The position numbers and the translations under genes are program-made. Positions 20,207 to 29,800 of a stretch of 64,000 nucleotides of DNA are shown here, one piece after another. The stretch comes from Trichomonas vaginalis G3. Its lineage: Eukaryota; Parabasalia; Trichomonadida; Trichomonadidae. The DNA lies in NCBI RefSeq assembly GCF_026262505.1, contig NC_067206.1, positions 20,109,319 through 20,173,318 of the forward strand, read 5' to 3'. The notes under the pieces were generated by a model, which had not been told where the DNA came from, did no database searches, and saw only the letters and a list, made by a program, of their open reading frames with translations. Numbering within the stretch: position 1 is the first letter of the stretch; each line of letters begins with the position of its first letter.

Positions 20207-20699
20207 ATTTGAACTGCTACTTTTAAACCTGACTTGAAGTTTTTTTTTATTCCTTTCTTTCTTCATTGAAACCCACATCATTGATTCATGTCACAATTCA
20301 ACATTACAATATAAACTTATACTTCTCATTACTTTTAAATTTAAAATCCAAATTTTCAAAATTGAAATTGAAACTGAAACTTAATAACTTCTTCTCTATT
20401 TTCCTATACTTAAACTTATCAACTTGTGATTCTATATTTCTTTAATTATCATTCTATCAGAATGTGTTTGCGGTACAATGTGCCATTCTAGGAGACATGA
20501 TGTGGTAATACCTCCCAGAATGATGCATAACGACCAACAACAGTATCTTGTTGCACTGCGTCATGCATTCTCTCCTACTTCGATATTAATTGAAGATGAT
20601 TATGTCTATTGTTTGGTGAATATATCATAAAAGAGAAAAAAATATGTAAATATTAATGATGAATCCGATTTTAACAATACAAAACAAATTGAAAATAAA
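20207..20699. other. eS19 copy 2 3' flank and gene fragment
   Basis: To about 20400 this is the shared eS19 3' flank. From 20433 a short coding-like fragment follows, then AT-rich spacer up to the end of the convergent kinase gene. Confidence 0.6.
20433..20631 (+). pseudogene. 3' fragment of a gene, possibly CCZ1-like
   Basis: A frame without an ATG start encodes PPRMMHNDQQQYLVALRHAF and ends LIEDDYVYCLVNIS before a stop. The PP...EQY.LVALR pattern resembles PPLLIEDEQYPLVALRFKKF of the nearby CCZ1-like protein. It has no 5' end and directly abuts the breakpoint of the eS19 copy, so it looks like the tail of a gene cut by that duplication. Weakly supported. Confidence 0.3.
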
Positions 20700-21677
20700 T
20701 TATTTGGTTTCAAACCATTTCATTTGCAATATTTGATGAATTGGTGGTCTTTCCTTTGGATTTTTATTGAGTAAAGCTTTGAAAACCTCTTGTAATTCTG
20801 GAGAAATAGGAGTTCCAGGATCATATTCGATTTCTTTCTCTGAAATCAGCTTGGATATCTTCACACATTGTTCGAAATAAGTTCCTTCTGTAGCTTTTGT
20901 CATGAACGGATTCTTCCCGTAAATCATTATATATAAAGATAAGCCATATGACCAAACATCTGCTATTTTTCCATCGTATGGATCTCCTGTTTGTTCTTCT
21001 GGTGAGCAGAATAAAGGAGTTCCTTCAGAATCATCTAATAATTCATCTGGTGAAGATAATTGCTTTGAAACTGAAAAATCAGATAGCATTGCCTTTCCAT
21101 CATCAAATAAAAGGATATTGTCTGGCTTTATATCGCGATGAATGATGTTTTTTGAGTGAAGATAATCTAAAGCTTCTCCGATTTGTTTAAATACATTTTT
21201 TGCAGTTTTTTCATCGATTGATGGAACTGTTAGAGATGATGGTGCAAGTGATCCTTTGCTTGCATATTGTGTTATCACACATATTGCATCTTTTTCATCA
21301 TCTTCAATAAATTCTAAATTTTTAATGATATTAGGATGATCCAATTTCGACATAAGTTCTATTTCGTCTAGTAATATCTTGAATTTGTTAGGTCGACCAA
21401 ATTCTCGCTTCGTTATTTTTGATTTTTGGTAAATTTTGCCTGCAAACTTTTGTTTCGTATCTTGTGATTCGAGAAGAAATACTTTTGCGTATGTACCTTG
21501 ACCTATTTGCTTAATAATATTGTAATTTCCAATTGATTTTGGAAAATCATCATGATAAGACTCTTCTTCATTTGATCCTTGTTCTTCCTCACTCTCTGTC
21601 TCTTCACAAATTGAGCAATCAGAAATTAAATCGTCTTTCGCTTCGACTTGAGATTGTTTAGAAGCACTGCATCCCAT
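20700..21677 (-). CDS. N-myristoylated CaMKK-like Ser/Thr protein kinase
   Basis: The 325-residue protein begins MGCSASK, a classic myristoylation site with Cys3 available for palmitoylation. An acidic linker follows, then a full kinase domain: G-loop GQGTYAKV (59-66), K81, E105, HRDIKPDN (180-187), DFS (200-202), SPEE (225-228) and DVW (240-242). The activation segment (SDFSVSKQL...GTPLFCSPEE) and GKIADVWSYGLSLY resemble the CaMKK/LKB1-kinase group. It should phosphorylate Ser/Thr at a membrane. The DFG glycine is Ser, unusual but seen in some active kinases. No calmodulin-binding tail follows the domain. Confidence 0.8.
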   Translation of the reverse strand: MGCSASKQSQVEAKDDLISDCSICEETESEEEQGSNEEESYHDDFPKSIGNYNIIKQIGQGTYAKVFLLESQDTKQKFAGKIYQKSKITKREFGRPNKFKILLDEIELMSKLDHPNIIKNLEFIEDDEKDAICVITQYASKGSLAPSSLTVPSIDEKTAKNVFKQIGEALDYLHSKNIIHRDIKPDNILLFDDGKAMLSDFSVSKQLSSPDELLDDSEGTPLFCSPEEQTGDPYDGKIADVWSYGLSLYIMIYGKNPFMTKATEGTYFEQCVKISKLISEKEIEYDPGTPISPELQEVFKALLNKNPKERPPIHQILQMKWFETK

Positions 21678-22138
21678 ATAAAAGAATGATTTTATACGCC
21701 TGTATGACTAAATGAGTTTTATTAGTATAATGGATCATTATTTCTTAAAAAGAAGCTAAAGAACTTCAAAATTTATTATATTTTGACACTATTTCGTTAT
21801 CTTTTCGTATATCGCGTGTTTTATATAAAGATATTTGTGATTTTAATTGATTTTTGGTTACTTTTCGATGGATATCAAAATGTAATTTTATTTAATTAAT
21901 ATGCCGTATCAATTCAATTTTTGTTAGCATTTATATTGAAATCCGGATGAATTAATAAAAATATTTTATTATGAGTATTACATTGTAATTCAGAAGGAAT
22001 ATTAGAATTGTCAGATGATTGTTAGTGGGTGTGATTGCAAAGTTGGACTCAAAAGGGCAAACCCAAATTTTAGCTAAAAGTGAAAGGGGAAAAAACGTTT
22101 AGTATTAAAAAAAAAGACCGATGAGAGCTTCGTTCGAA

Positions 22139-22209
22139 ATATAGAGGGAACTGAGAATGCGCAACCATTCTCAGGGAATATTGGCTGCTATTCCCGTTCC
22201 CTCTGTATG
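22139..22209. repeat. T-shaped double-hairpin palindrome
   Basis: An outer stem (ATAGAGGGAAC with GTTCCCTCTGTAT) encloses two complete hairpins placed back to back: TGAGAATG/CATTCTCA with a 6-base loop and GGGAATA/TATTCCC with an 8-base loop. The three stems meet with no unpaired base between them. Confidence 0.85.
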
Positions 22210-22245
22210 GAAAATTGAGGTTTTCAAAGGGAGTTAAAATAATAT

Positions 22246-22486
22246 CAAATTTATACTAATTTACTTCAAAATACAAAAGTATTTGACAGCTAAAATTAGT
22301 TACTTTAGCAAGCCTATCAATACCCTTTTACGATTATTGTTACTTTTTCGAAATAAAAGTAAAAACAAATTTATACTAATTTACTTCAAAATACAAAAGT
22401 ATTTGACAGCTAAAATTAGTTACTTTAGCAAGCCTATCAATACCCTTTTACGATTATTGCTACTTTTTCAAAATAAAATAAATTTA
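22246..22486. repeat. 120-bp direct duplication
   Basis: Two units beginning CAAATTTATACTAATTTAC at 22246 and 22366 are almost identical over their length. Confidence 0.85.
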
Positions 22487-22580
22487 TTATCAAAAACCCT
22501 TTTTTTCTTAGTAAAAATAAACGAAATTTTTTACCTTATGAACTTTTGATGGAAATATGCAAATTTAAAATAATAAAGAA

Positions 22581-22710
22581 AGCCGCGAGCGAAGCGATCG
22601 GCTTAGTTCGAAGATTTTGATTCAAATCTTTGCTGATCTGTAATTCGCGGAAGCCGCGAGCGAATCGAGCGGCTTAGGTCTAAGATTTTGATTCAAATCT
22701 TTGCTTATAT
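22581..22710. repeat. 71-bp direct repeat with GC-rich palindrome
   Basis: Two copies (22581, 22652) of a unit beginning AGCCGCGAGCGA, forming a short stem with TCG(A)GCGGCT, followed by AAGATTTTGATTCAAATCTT, itself a near-palindrome. Confidence 0.75.
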
Positions 22711-24203
22711 TCCTTAAATTCTTTATGAAACTCGCAACAGTTCCATAAAAAATTTTAAATTCTAAACTGTCGAAATTACCGATCGGTAATCACACCCTTC
22801 ACGGGTGTGTCACTTTTAGCTAAAATTACCCCTACTCCTGCGATAATTATCTGCCACATTAAGGGTTTCGTTTTGCGAAAAAAACGTACAATACGCAATT
22901 TCGCTAAAAAACATTTAGCTAGCAATTTCGACCTTTGACTCCACTCAAGACGTCACTTTTTTAATTTTGCGGTATCATATTTTTGGAAAATCTTTATGAA
23001 TATTATATAAAAAGTCTCTTTAATATCTATATTTCATATTTTTATCGATTTTTAAAGTTTTTGCGAAAAGTATTCAATTATTTTTGCTATTTGGTCGGGT
23101 AAATGTCAGATTTGCGACATTTTCTGATATGATATTCAGATTCTACGTTGATAATAATGCTTATAGAACCCTCTTGCTATTGTGTCAAAATTGCGAAACC
23201 GATAGCAAAAATATCTCGCAATATCAAAATTGAGATATTGAGTGAATTATGCATTATAGAGATTAAAAATCTGATTTGTGAAAACATCTCATCAGTTTCT
23301 AGCTAATTCAAAAATCTTTACTATCTTATTCGATTAAAATGAAAAGGGAATAGTTTCATTATGCTTTAAATGACAGCCTTATAATATAATCATAGTTTTC
23401 GCTCAATATGCAGCATTTTTTTCGAAATCTATGGTCAATATCCTAAATACTGATTGCTTTGCATTCATATCTCTTACATTTTCTATACCCACATCACTAT
23501 TCATTGCTATTCCTATCTTTTTCATTTTTGTTTGTTTCTCATAATTTCTCAAAAAACATGATAACTTGATATTTGTAAATATCATACTTTATAACGTAAA
23601 TAAGAACTTGACCTATTAAGAAAAGCAGTAATGAAAAGAAAATCTGAAATTCATAAAAATTACAAGTTTCTGATGACAATTAGCTTAATTAAACCAGGTA
23701 CAAGATTATATAATTGTATTTTCTATCCAATTATCCATATAATATCTTATCCAGAAAAAATAACTTGATCAATACCAAATGATTTTTTAACTAGTAAATA
23801 AAGTATTTTCTTTACACACACATTGTATATCATAGTTTTTTTTTTGGTTTCGCAAAACATCCAAAAACAAATATGCTATAAAAGTGACTGCGATAATTAT
23901 CTGCCACATGTTTCTATCATATGAGTAAAATTGAGATTTCATCTCAATTTTGCACATGTGAGGAGATTCATTCCACAAAGTATGTTTGTCATTTTGGCAG
24001 TGGGCACATTATTTATGTACCTCATGACTGAATTGATTATGAATATCTTAGAAAAATTTGGAAATTGAAAAAATGAAAATTATTGATTTTTTTGATCAAA
24101 TCTTTGTAAAAGGGTCTATTTTTATATTATATTTTTGCAATATTTTTTAAAAAATATCAAGTAATATTAAAATTTTAGGACGATAGAAGTATGGCCTTTT
24201 CCT

Positions 24204-24650
24204 ATGATTGGAGGTAAGACTGGCCACAAAGGCTTCCAAGCACGCGAAATTTCGGCTGATGTTTTTGTTAATGCACTTGCTAAGCACTTCCAAGAGAACC
24301 GCATTGTTAAACCACCCGAGTGGGCCGATCTTGTCAAGACCGCTGCTCTTAAGCAGATGGCACCATCAAACCAGAACTGGTTCTACACACGTGCTGCAGC
24401 CGTTATCCGCCAGATCTACATGCATCATGATGCCTCACTTTCCGGTCTTTCATTCCATTACGGTGCTAACCTTAAAGCAGTTACAATGCCAAAGCACCAT
24501 CACAACGCATCACGCAAAGTCATCCGCAGCATTCTTCAACAATTAGAGAAGTCCGACCTTGTTAAAGTTGGCGAAAAAGGTCGCCAACTTACACCAAAGG
24601 GCCAACGCCTTCTTGACCAAGTTGCTACAAGTTGTGGCAAGAAGCAATAA
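24204..24650 (+). CDS. RPS19: 40S ribosomal protein eS19, copy 3
   Basis: Protein identical to the other copies. The 3' flank and the following coiled-coil gene match copy 1, making this the other arm of the inverted duplication. About 130 bases of upstream sequence are shared with copies 1, 2 and 4, then unrelated sequence begins near 24020. Confidence 0.95.
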   Translation: MIGGKTGHKGFQAREISADVFVNALAKHFQENRIVKPPEWADLVKTAALKQMAPSNQNWFYTRAAAVIRQIYMHHDASLSGLSFHYGANLKAVTMPKHHHNASRKVIRSILQQLEKSDLVKVGEKGRQLTPKGQRLLDQVATSCGKKQ

Positions 24651-25075
24651 ATTTGAACTGCTACTTTTAAACCTGACTTGAAGTTTTTTTTTATTCCTTT
24701 CTTTCTTCATTGAAACCCACATCATTGATTCATGTCATAATTCAACATTACAATATAAACTTATACTTCTCATTACTTTTAAATTTAAAATCTAAATTTT
24801 CAAAATTGAAATTGAAACTGAAACTTAATAACTTCTTCTCTATTTTACTATCCTTAAACTAATCAAACTGAGATTAAATTACAACATTGATTGTTTTAAT
24901 CGAATATAACAACAATTTCTTTGAATTAAGTATCATAATCTGAGAATAGAACTATCAGATTCCATCATTAAGCATACTGTCTTATCAAAACCAGCATATT
25001 GAGTGGAATTGTCATAATTCTTGTTGAGATTTTATCAGTAGTTTGAGTTTTTGCATTTTTACTAAAACAATTACG

Positions 25076-25588
25076 ATATTGTTTTGCGTGTCAAAGAGGG
25101 AAACTTTACAAATATCACTTTTTAGTTTACATTGTCAGATTTTTCATTCATAAGAATGTTTTTGGATATCAAAAAAGGAATTGGAGGCCATGAGGTACTG
25201 ATATATGATCAGTACCTCATAGCCTCCAATTCCTATTATGAGACTTCCAAACTTTGGTTTAATGTCTTGACATTAAACCAAAGTTTGGAAGTCTTAGAGT
25301 AAAGATGAGAGGGCAAGAGGTATATAGTATATCTATATACCTCTTACCCTCTCATTCTTACTATAAATGGAAGAAACTTTGTCTGCATTTTATCTTATGC
25401 AGACAAAGTTTCTTCCATATAGAGAGGGAATTGGAGGCTATGAGGTACTGATCATATATCAGTAGCTCATGGCCTCCAATTCCTTAGTTTCAAAGCAAAA
25501 TGTCTATATCAGTAATTTTTTAAAAAATCCGCTTTTTGACATGTAAACCAAAAAGTGACACTTCCCCCTTTGACACGCAAAACAATAT
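25076..25588. mobile_element. 513-bp terminal-inverted-repeat element carrying five hairpins
   Basis: The ends are ATATTGTTTTGCGTGTCAAAG and its inverse, with a further imperfect arm CACTTTTT(A/G)GTTTACAT. Arm 1 of the duplication shows the site without the element, apart from about ten bases replaced at the junction, so the target duplication is unclear. Inside are five consecutive long hairpins (25177-25483). No coding frame is present, so it is non-autonomous. Confidence 0.85.
25177..25483. repeat. Array of five long perfect or near-perfect hairpins
   Basis: The hairpins lie at 25177-25233, 25241-25294, 25305-25355, 25368-25417 and 25427-25483, each with stems of 20-26 bp and small loops, separated by 7-12 bases. 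The first and fifth are reverse complements of one another with one mismatch; the middle three are unrelated in sequence. Confidence 0.9.
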
Positions 25589-25662
25589 AACAAGGCAAAT
25601 CTAATCACATACAAACGAATAACAAATAAATAAAATTTGGCGCCAAATAAAAAAAAGAAAAA

Positions 25663-26226
25663 ATGGATGAAAGACAAGAGATTCTTATCAATACGGCTCT
25701 TGAATCATCCGAAGTCAATTGTAGTTGTACAGAATGTACTTATTCAAATGCAATCCTTAAACAACAAATCCGTAAATATCAAGCACTTCTTTTAACAAAT
25801 GAAGTTGAAGTTTTTGAGAAAGAACTCGAAAATTCATCGAAAGAAGAAATATTTCTTGCATCACGTGATAAACTTGTTGAAGATATCATCCGAAAAAGTA
25901 ATAACGAAATCTACGATTTCGAAACTTCCCACGAAAAACAAATTACAGAACTTAATTACGATATTTTCGATTGGGACCAAAAGAATTCATCATTACAGAA
26001 ACACAAAGAACAACTTTTAAGTACTCTCTCTACTCCAATTCCAAAGTTTGATAAAAAAAGTCTTTCAGAGTATTCAGCACTTGAAACTCGTATTTGTGAT
26101 CTTAAAGAAGAAATCGAAAAGAAAAAAACACAGTTAAAAACAGCACCAACAAATCTTATGGGTTTTACAATTGTTGATGTAGTTCAAAACGAAAATTCTA
26201 AGACCTCGAAACGAACTAAGAAATGA
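25663..26226 (+). CDS. Coiled-coil protein, copy 2
   Basis: The 187-residue protein is the same as the one at 12004 apart from two substitutions near the C-terminus (I to T and L to M in the segment QLK.APTNL.GFT). The hairpin element lies 75 bases upstream of its ATG, inside what would be its promoter region. The GCGCCAAAT run upstream of the ATG remains. Function unknown. Confidence 0.6.
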   Translation: MDERQEILINTALESSEVNCSCTECTYSNAILKQQIRKYQALLLTNEVEVFEKELENSSKEEIFLASRDKLVEDIIRKSNNEIYDFETSHEKQITELNYDIFDWDQKNSSLQKHKEQLLSTLSTPIPKFDKKSLSEYSALETRICDLKEEIEKKKTQLKTAPTNLMGFTIVDVVQNENSKTSKRTKK

Positions 26227-29028
26227 CATCATTACATTTTATTTCCACACTTTTTTTATTTATTATTAATCATTGACACGTTTTATTCAATTGAACGAAT
26301 AAGTTTGTGTCTGTATCTGTCATCTACATCTGAACGACTTTATATATATAACATATCGAATTCTTTATCCATTTATATGTTTTCACTCTTTCTTGAGTTT
26401 GTTCATTCGTGAAGATGTTTTTAATTTAGAATCATATGATTTACATGTTTTCTATTCGGAATTTACTTATAATTTCACTGTCTCTTATCATTTTTATCAA
26501 AAAATACAACAATTACCGATAATTTATATCATTCTATCTCTTGTAATTTTCCAAATGCAGATGCATATGATTTAATTTGTAAATTGCATAGAAATTGCTG
26601 CATAACACCTCAATTTTTTTAAATTGAACAATCATAAAGATTTACTTTCTTCTCTTCAATTAATTTCGAATGATAACTTCATGCAAGTTGTAATTGAAAG
26701 AAATCGCAACACAAGTAATGCTTATTCTGCTTGTTTGGTAAGAGAAGATCAATCTAAAACTTTGTTAAACGTTTGTTTTGGTAGAAATTTGGGATAAATT
26801 TGACTAAAAATTTCAATTATACAATATTGATTATAGCAATCTATCTTATATGATCTATAAAACTAAAAGATTTTAGATTGTATGAATTTGATGTGGTTAT
26901 TTGTAAATTGAATATATTCAATTTAATAAAATCATCTTTAATTCATCGTCTTTTAAGATAAATCTGTCTTTTAAAAACGACAACTCCATATTGCTATTAT
27001 AATTGATCATTCTGGAAATTAAAAAAAAAATCAAAAAATCAAAATTTGCAAAAGTAAATTTATCTTTTTCATTTAATTTTTTGATTTTCGAAAAAACTAA
27101 AAAATCAAAATTTAATATAATTGGTGGAAATTCGTAATTACAGAGTTTATGGGCGAAAATAGTATTAATATTTGGATTGGAATTTAATTTTTATGTATAT
27201 TTCTTCCTTGGAAATAAAATGGTACATTCACTAGGCGATAACAGTAAAATGGGATGAAAATAGGATAAATAGCATCCCTATATAGTGCCTAACAATATTT
27301 ATACGGGCCAAAAAAAATTGGCTGGAGATTTGGCGAGTTAGAAAACTTAGAAAATTGAGAGGGATTTTTATTTTTGAATTTTTTTTGGAAAGTTAAAATT
27401 GCGATTAAAAATCGATTTCCAGGAGAACTAAGCATCTCATCATATATTTAAATCGATAAAAATATTAAATAATAGTTGAATAGTATAACAACGTGAAATT
27501 ATGGCTGAATCTACAGAAAAAATGAACATATTTGACATTTTTGAAAATTCATACATTAGACGGTGACAGACTCATAAACTATACTTTAGCTAAGATTGAT
27601 ATATGGTTTCAACAACACATGGTTAAAATCGTAAAAATATTTTAGATTTCAAAAAGATATATATGGTAATATAATGGAACAAAGTCAACAAATAGCATGT
27701 TAAATATGTTATAATTAACTTTTTATTAGATCCAATAGTAGATATCGAATGGTTTCCAGCTTTATGGTTAAATATTTTCTTTTCGAGCTTCTCTTTAACT
27801 GTTGTATTAAGGTTATAAATTTTTGATGCTAGAAACTATGGAATCTTCTTTGCTGCTGCATTTTTCTTGAGAGTTCTTGCAATTTCGAATAGATCTGCGC
27901 ATTGTATGAAATGGAGGCTTTAAAATATCTTGAAAACAGAATAGGACTGCTTTTCCAAAGGAATGCTTACTTGTAAATCAGAGAGTTTCAAAATTGACAG
28001 CAAGATTATCATCATAACTTTCGATTTTGCTGCGAAAAAGGAAGACAAGTAATTAACAAATCATTTACTGTTGTTCATCAAAGAAGAAAACTTTGATAAC
28101 AACTAATGATGATAAAATCAAGCTATCTTTTAATATTTTAAATTGATAAGACATTCAAAATATTTGAATGGTTTAAAATATTTTCTTTTAATTTCTATAA
28201 GATATTATCATGATTATATAATAAAATTTAAATTTTTATTCAAAAAGGCAATATTTCAAACTTTTAATTTCAAAAATCTTAATTCTGCAATAAGTGTATT
28301 TAATTGTAGCAAATTTAATGATCCTTCGTCATGCTTAGCAATTTGGAACTCATAAATTAATGATTTCTTCAAGTAAAATTCTGCATTATTTCAAAAGTCA
28401 ATAATTCTCTAGTAACTTTTCTTCAAACCCTAACCATTATATTATATGTATAATGGAGAATAATTGCAAAGAAAGATAGCCGAATTTACTGGGTAGTTCT
28501 TGTGATGCGAAATAATTGCAAATTAACACATAGTTTTAACAGCATCAGTCTCTTTTTGCTCTCATTTAAATGCATTCGCACACTTTAATTTTGAAATATA
28601 AGAGTTTTGGAAATTATCAAATTTATCTGCTCAAATACTATAGATCGTCATAAGTGTTAATAGAATCATTAGCCTTACATATAGTGTTTAATATAATGAT
28701 GCACATTATACTGGGATTCATTCCTTATTCATCTAGTTATTATAAGATTTACAACCCCATGAAAATTTAAAATTTTGTCAAAAATAGTGAATGTACCTTT
28801 GGAAATAATTTACAACCAAATCATATAAAAATATTGGATGCAATCAATATATAGTGACTAAAATATTAAAAGTTTGGATATATATTTATTTTCATCAAAC
28901 ATAAAGAAATAGCATAATACATTTATCTCAAAAATTATAACATGAGGAAATGTCTAAGATACCGTATAAATTAAGAAATCAATTTATCAAAAAAACTTCA
29001 AGTCAGGTTTAAAAGTAGCAGTTCAAAT
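26227..29028. other. 2.8-kb gene-free region
   Basis: To about 26600 it is the end of the duplication; at 28392-28795 it has the second copy of the RING upstream repeat. Near 28990 the eS19 copy 4 3' flank begins. Other parts are AT-rich with long A/T runs; no gene is supported. Confidence 0.6.
28392..28795 (+). repeat. Dispersed repeat, second copy of RING upstream region
   Basis: Matches 9399-9805 in direct orientation. The match stops just before the place where the RING gene would begin; unrelated AT-rich sequence follows. Confidence 0.75.
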
Positions 29029-29475
29029 TTATTGCTTCTTGCCACAACTTGTAGCAACTTGGTCAAGAAGGCGTTGGCCCTTTGGTGTAAGTTGGCGACC
29101 TTTTTCGCCAACTTTAACAAGGTCGGACTTCTCTAATTGTTGAAGAATGCTGCGGATGACTTTGCGTGATGCGTTGTGATGGTGCTTTGGCATTGTAACT
29201 GCTTTAAGGTTAGCACCGTAATGGAATGAAAGACCGGAAAGTGAGGCATCATGATGCATGTAGATCTGGCGGATAACGGCTGCAGCACGTGTGTAGAACC
29301 AGTTCTGGTTTGATGGTGCCATCTGCTTAAGAGCAGCGGTCTTGACAAGATCGGCCCACTCGGGTGGTTTAACAATGCGGTTCTCTTGGAAGTGCTTAGC
29401 AAGTGCATTAACAAAAACATCAGCCGAAATTTCGCGTGCTTGGAAGCCTTTGTGGCCAGTCTTACCTCCAATCAT
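29029..29475 (-). CDS. RPS19: 40S ribosomal protein eS19, copy 4
   Basis: Protein identical to the other copies. Only about 40 bases of 3' flank are shared (to about 28990), while upstream the match with copy 1 reaches about 29725. It is therefore a separate duplication event from the coiled-coil/eS19 arms. Confidence 0.95.
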   Translation of the reverse strand: MIGGKTGHKGFQAREISADVFVNALAKHFQENRIVKPPEWADLVKTAALKQMAPSNQNWFYTRAAAVIRQIYMHHDASLSGLSFHYGANLKAVTMPKHHHNASRKVIRSILQQLEKSDLVKVGEKGRQLTPKGQRLLDQVATSCGKKQ

Positions 29476-29800
29476 AGGAAAAGGCCATACTTCTATCGTC
29501 CTAAAATTTTAATATTACTTGATATTTTTTAAAAAATATTGCAAAAATATAATATAAAAATCGACCCTTTTACAAAGATTTGATCAAAAAAATCAATAAT
29601 TTTCATTTTTCCAACTTCAAATTTTTCTAAGATATTCATAATCAATTCAGTCATAAGGCACAGCAGCATAAGTGCTAATACACCACTTTCCGATGAGTAC
29701 ACTCTCCTAACAATCTTCGTTATACACAATCATGAATGAAAAAACAACATTAGTTATAAAAAAAAATTCAAATGTTTATACGGATCAATTAATAAAAATT
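29476..29800. other. eS19 copy 4 upstream region
   Basis: Conserved with the split upstream region of copy 1 to about 29725; it contains the intact target site of the 1.9-kb transposon. The rest is the 3' flank of the convergently read MutL gene. Confidence 0.7.

Larger units (their letters stand above)
22020..22960. repeat. Composite inverted/direct repeat region
   Basis: Inverted pairs include GGGTGTGATT (22027) with AATCACACCC (22788) and ATTTTAGCTAAAAGTGA (22064) with TCACTTTTAGCTAAAAT (22810). The layout suggests one or more decayed terminal-inverted-repeat elements with other repeats inside. No unambiguous ends or target duplication were found. Confidence 0.5.
21678..24203. other. Gene-free 2.5 kb built of repeats and folds
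   Basis: It holds the upstream region of the kinase, a composite repeat area (22020-22960) with the T-shaped fold, a 120-bp direct duplication and two 71-bp direct repeats, and a second piece with GCGATAATTATCTGCCACAT (22837 and 23890). AT-rich filler and the eS19 copy 3 upstream region (from about 24040) complete it. No gene was found. Confidence 0.6.
24170..26600 (+). repeat. Inverted segmental duplication, arm 2
   Basis: Counterpart of 11620-13557, in opposite orientation, with the hairpin element inserted at 25076-25588. The two coding regions are far better conserved than the flanks. Confidence 0.85.
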
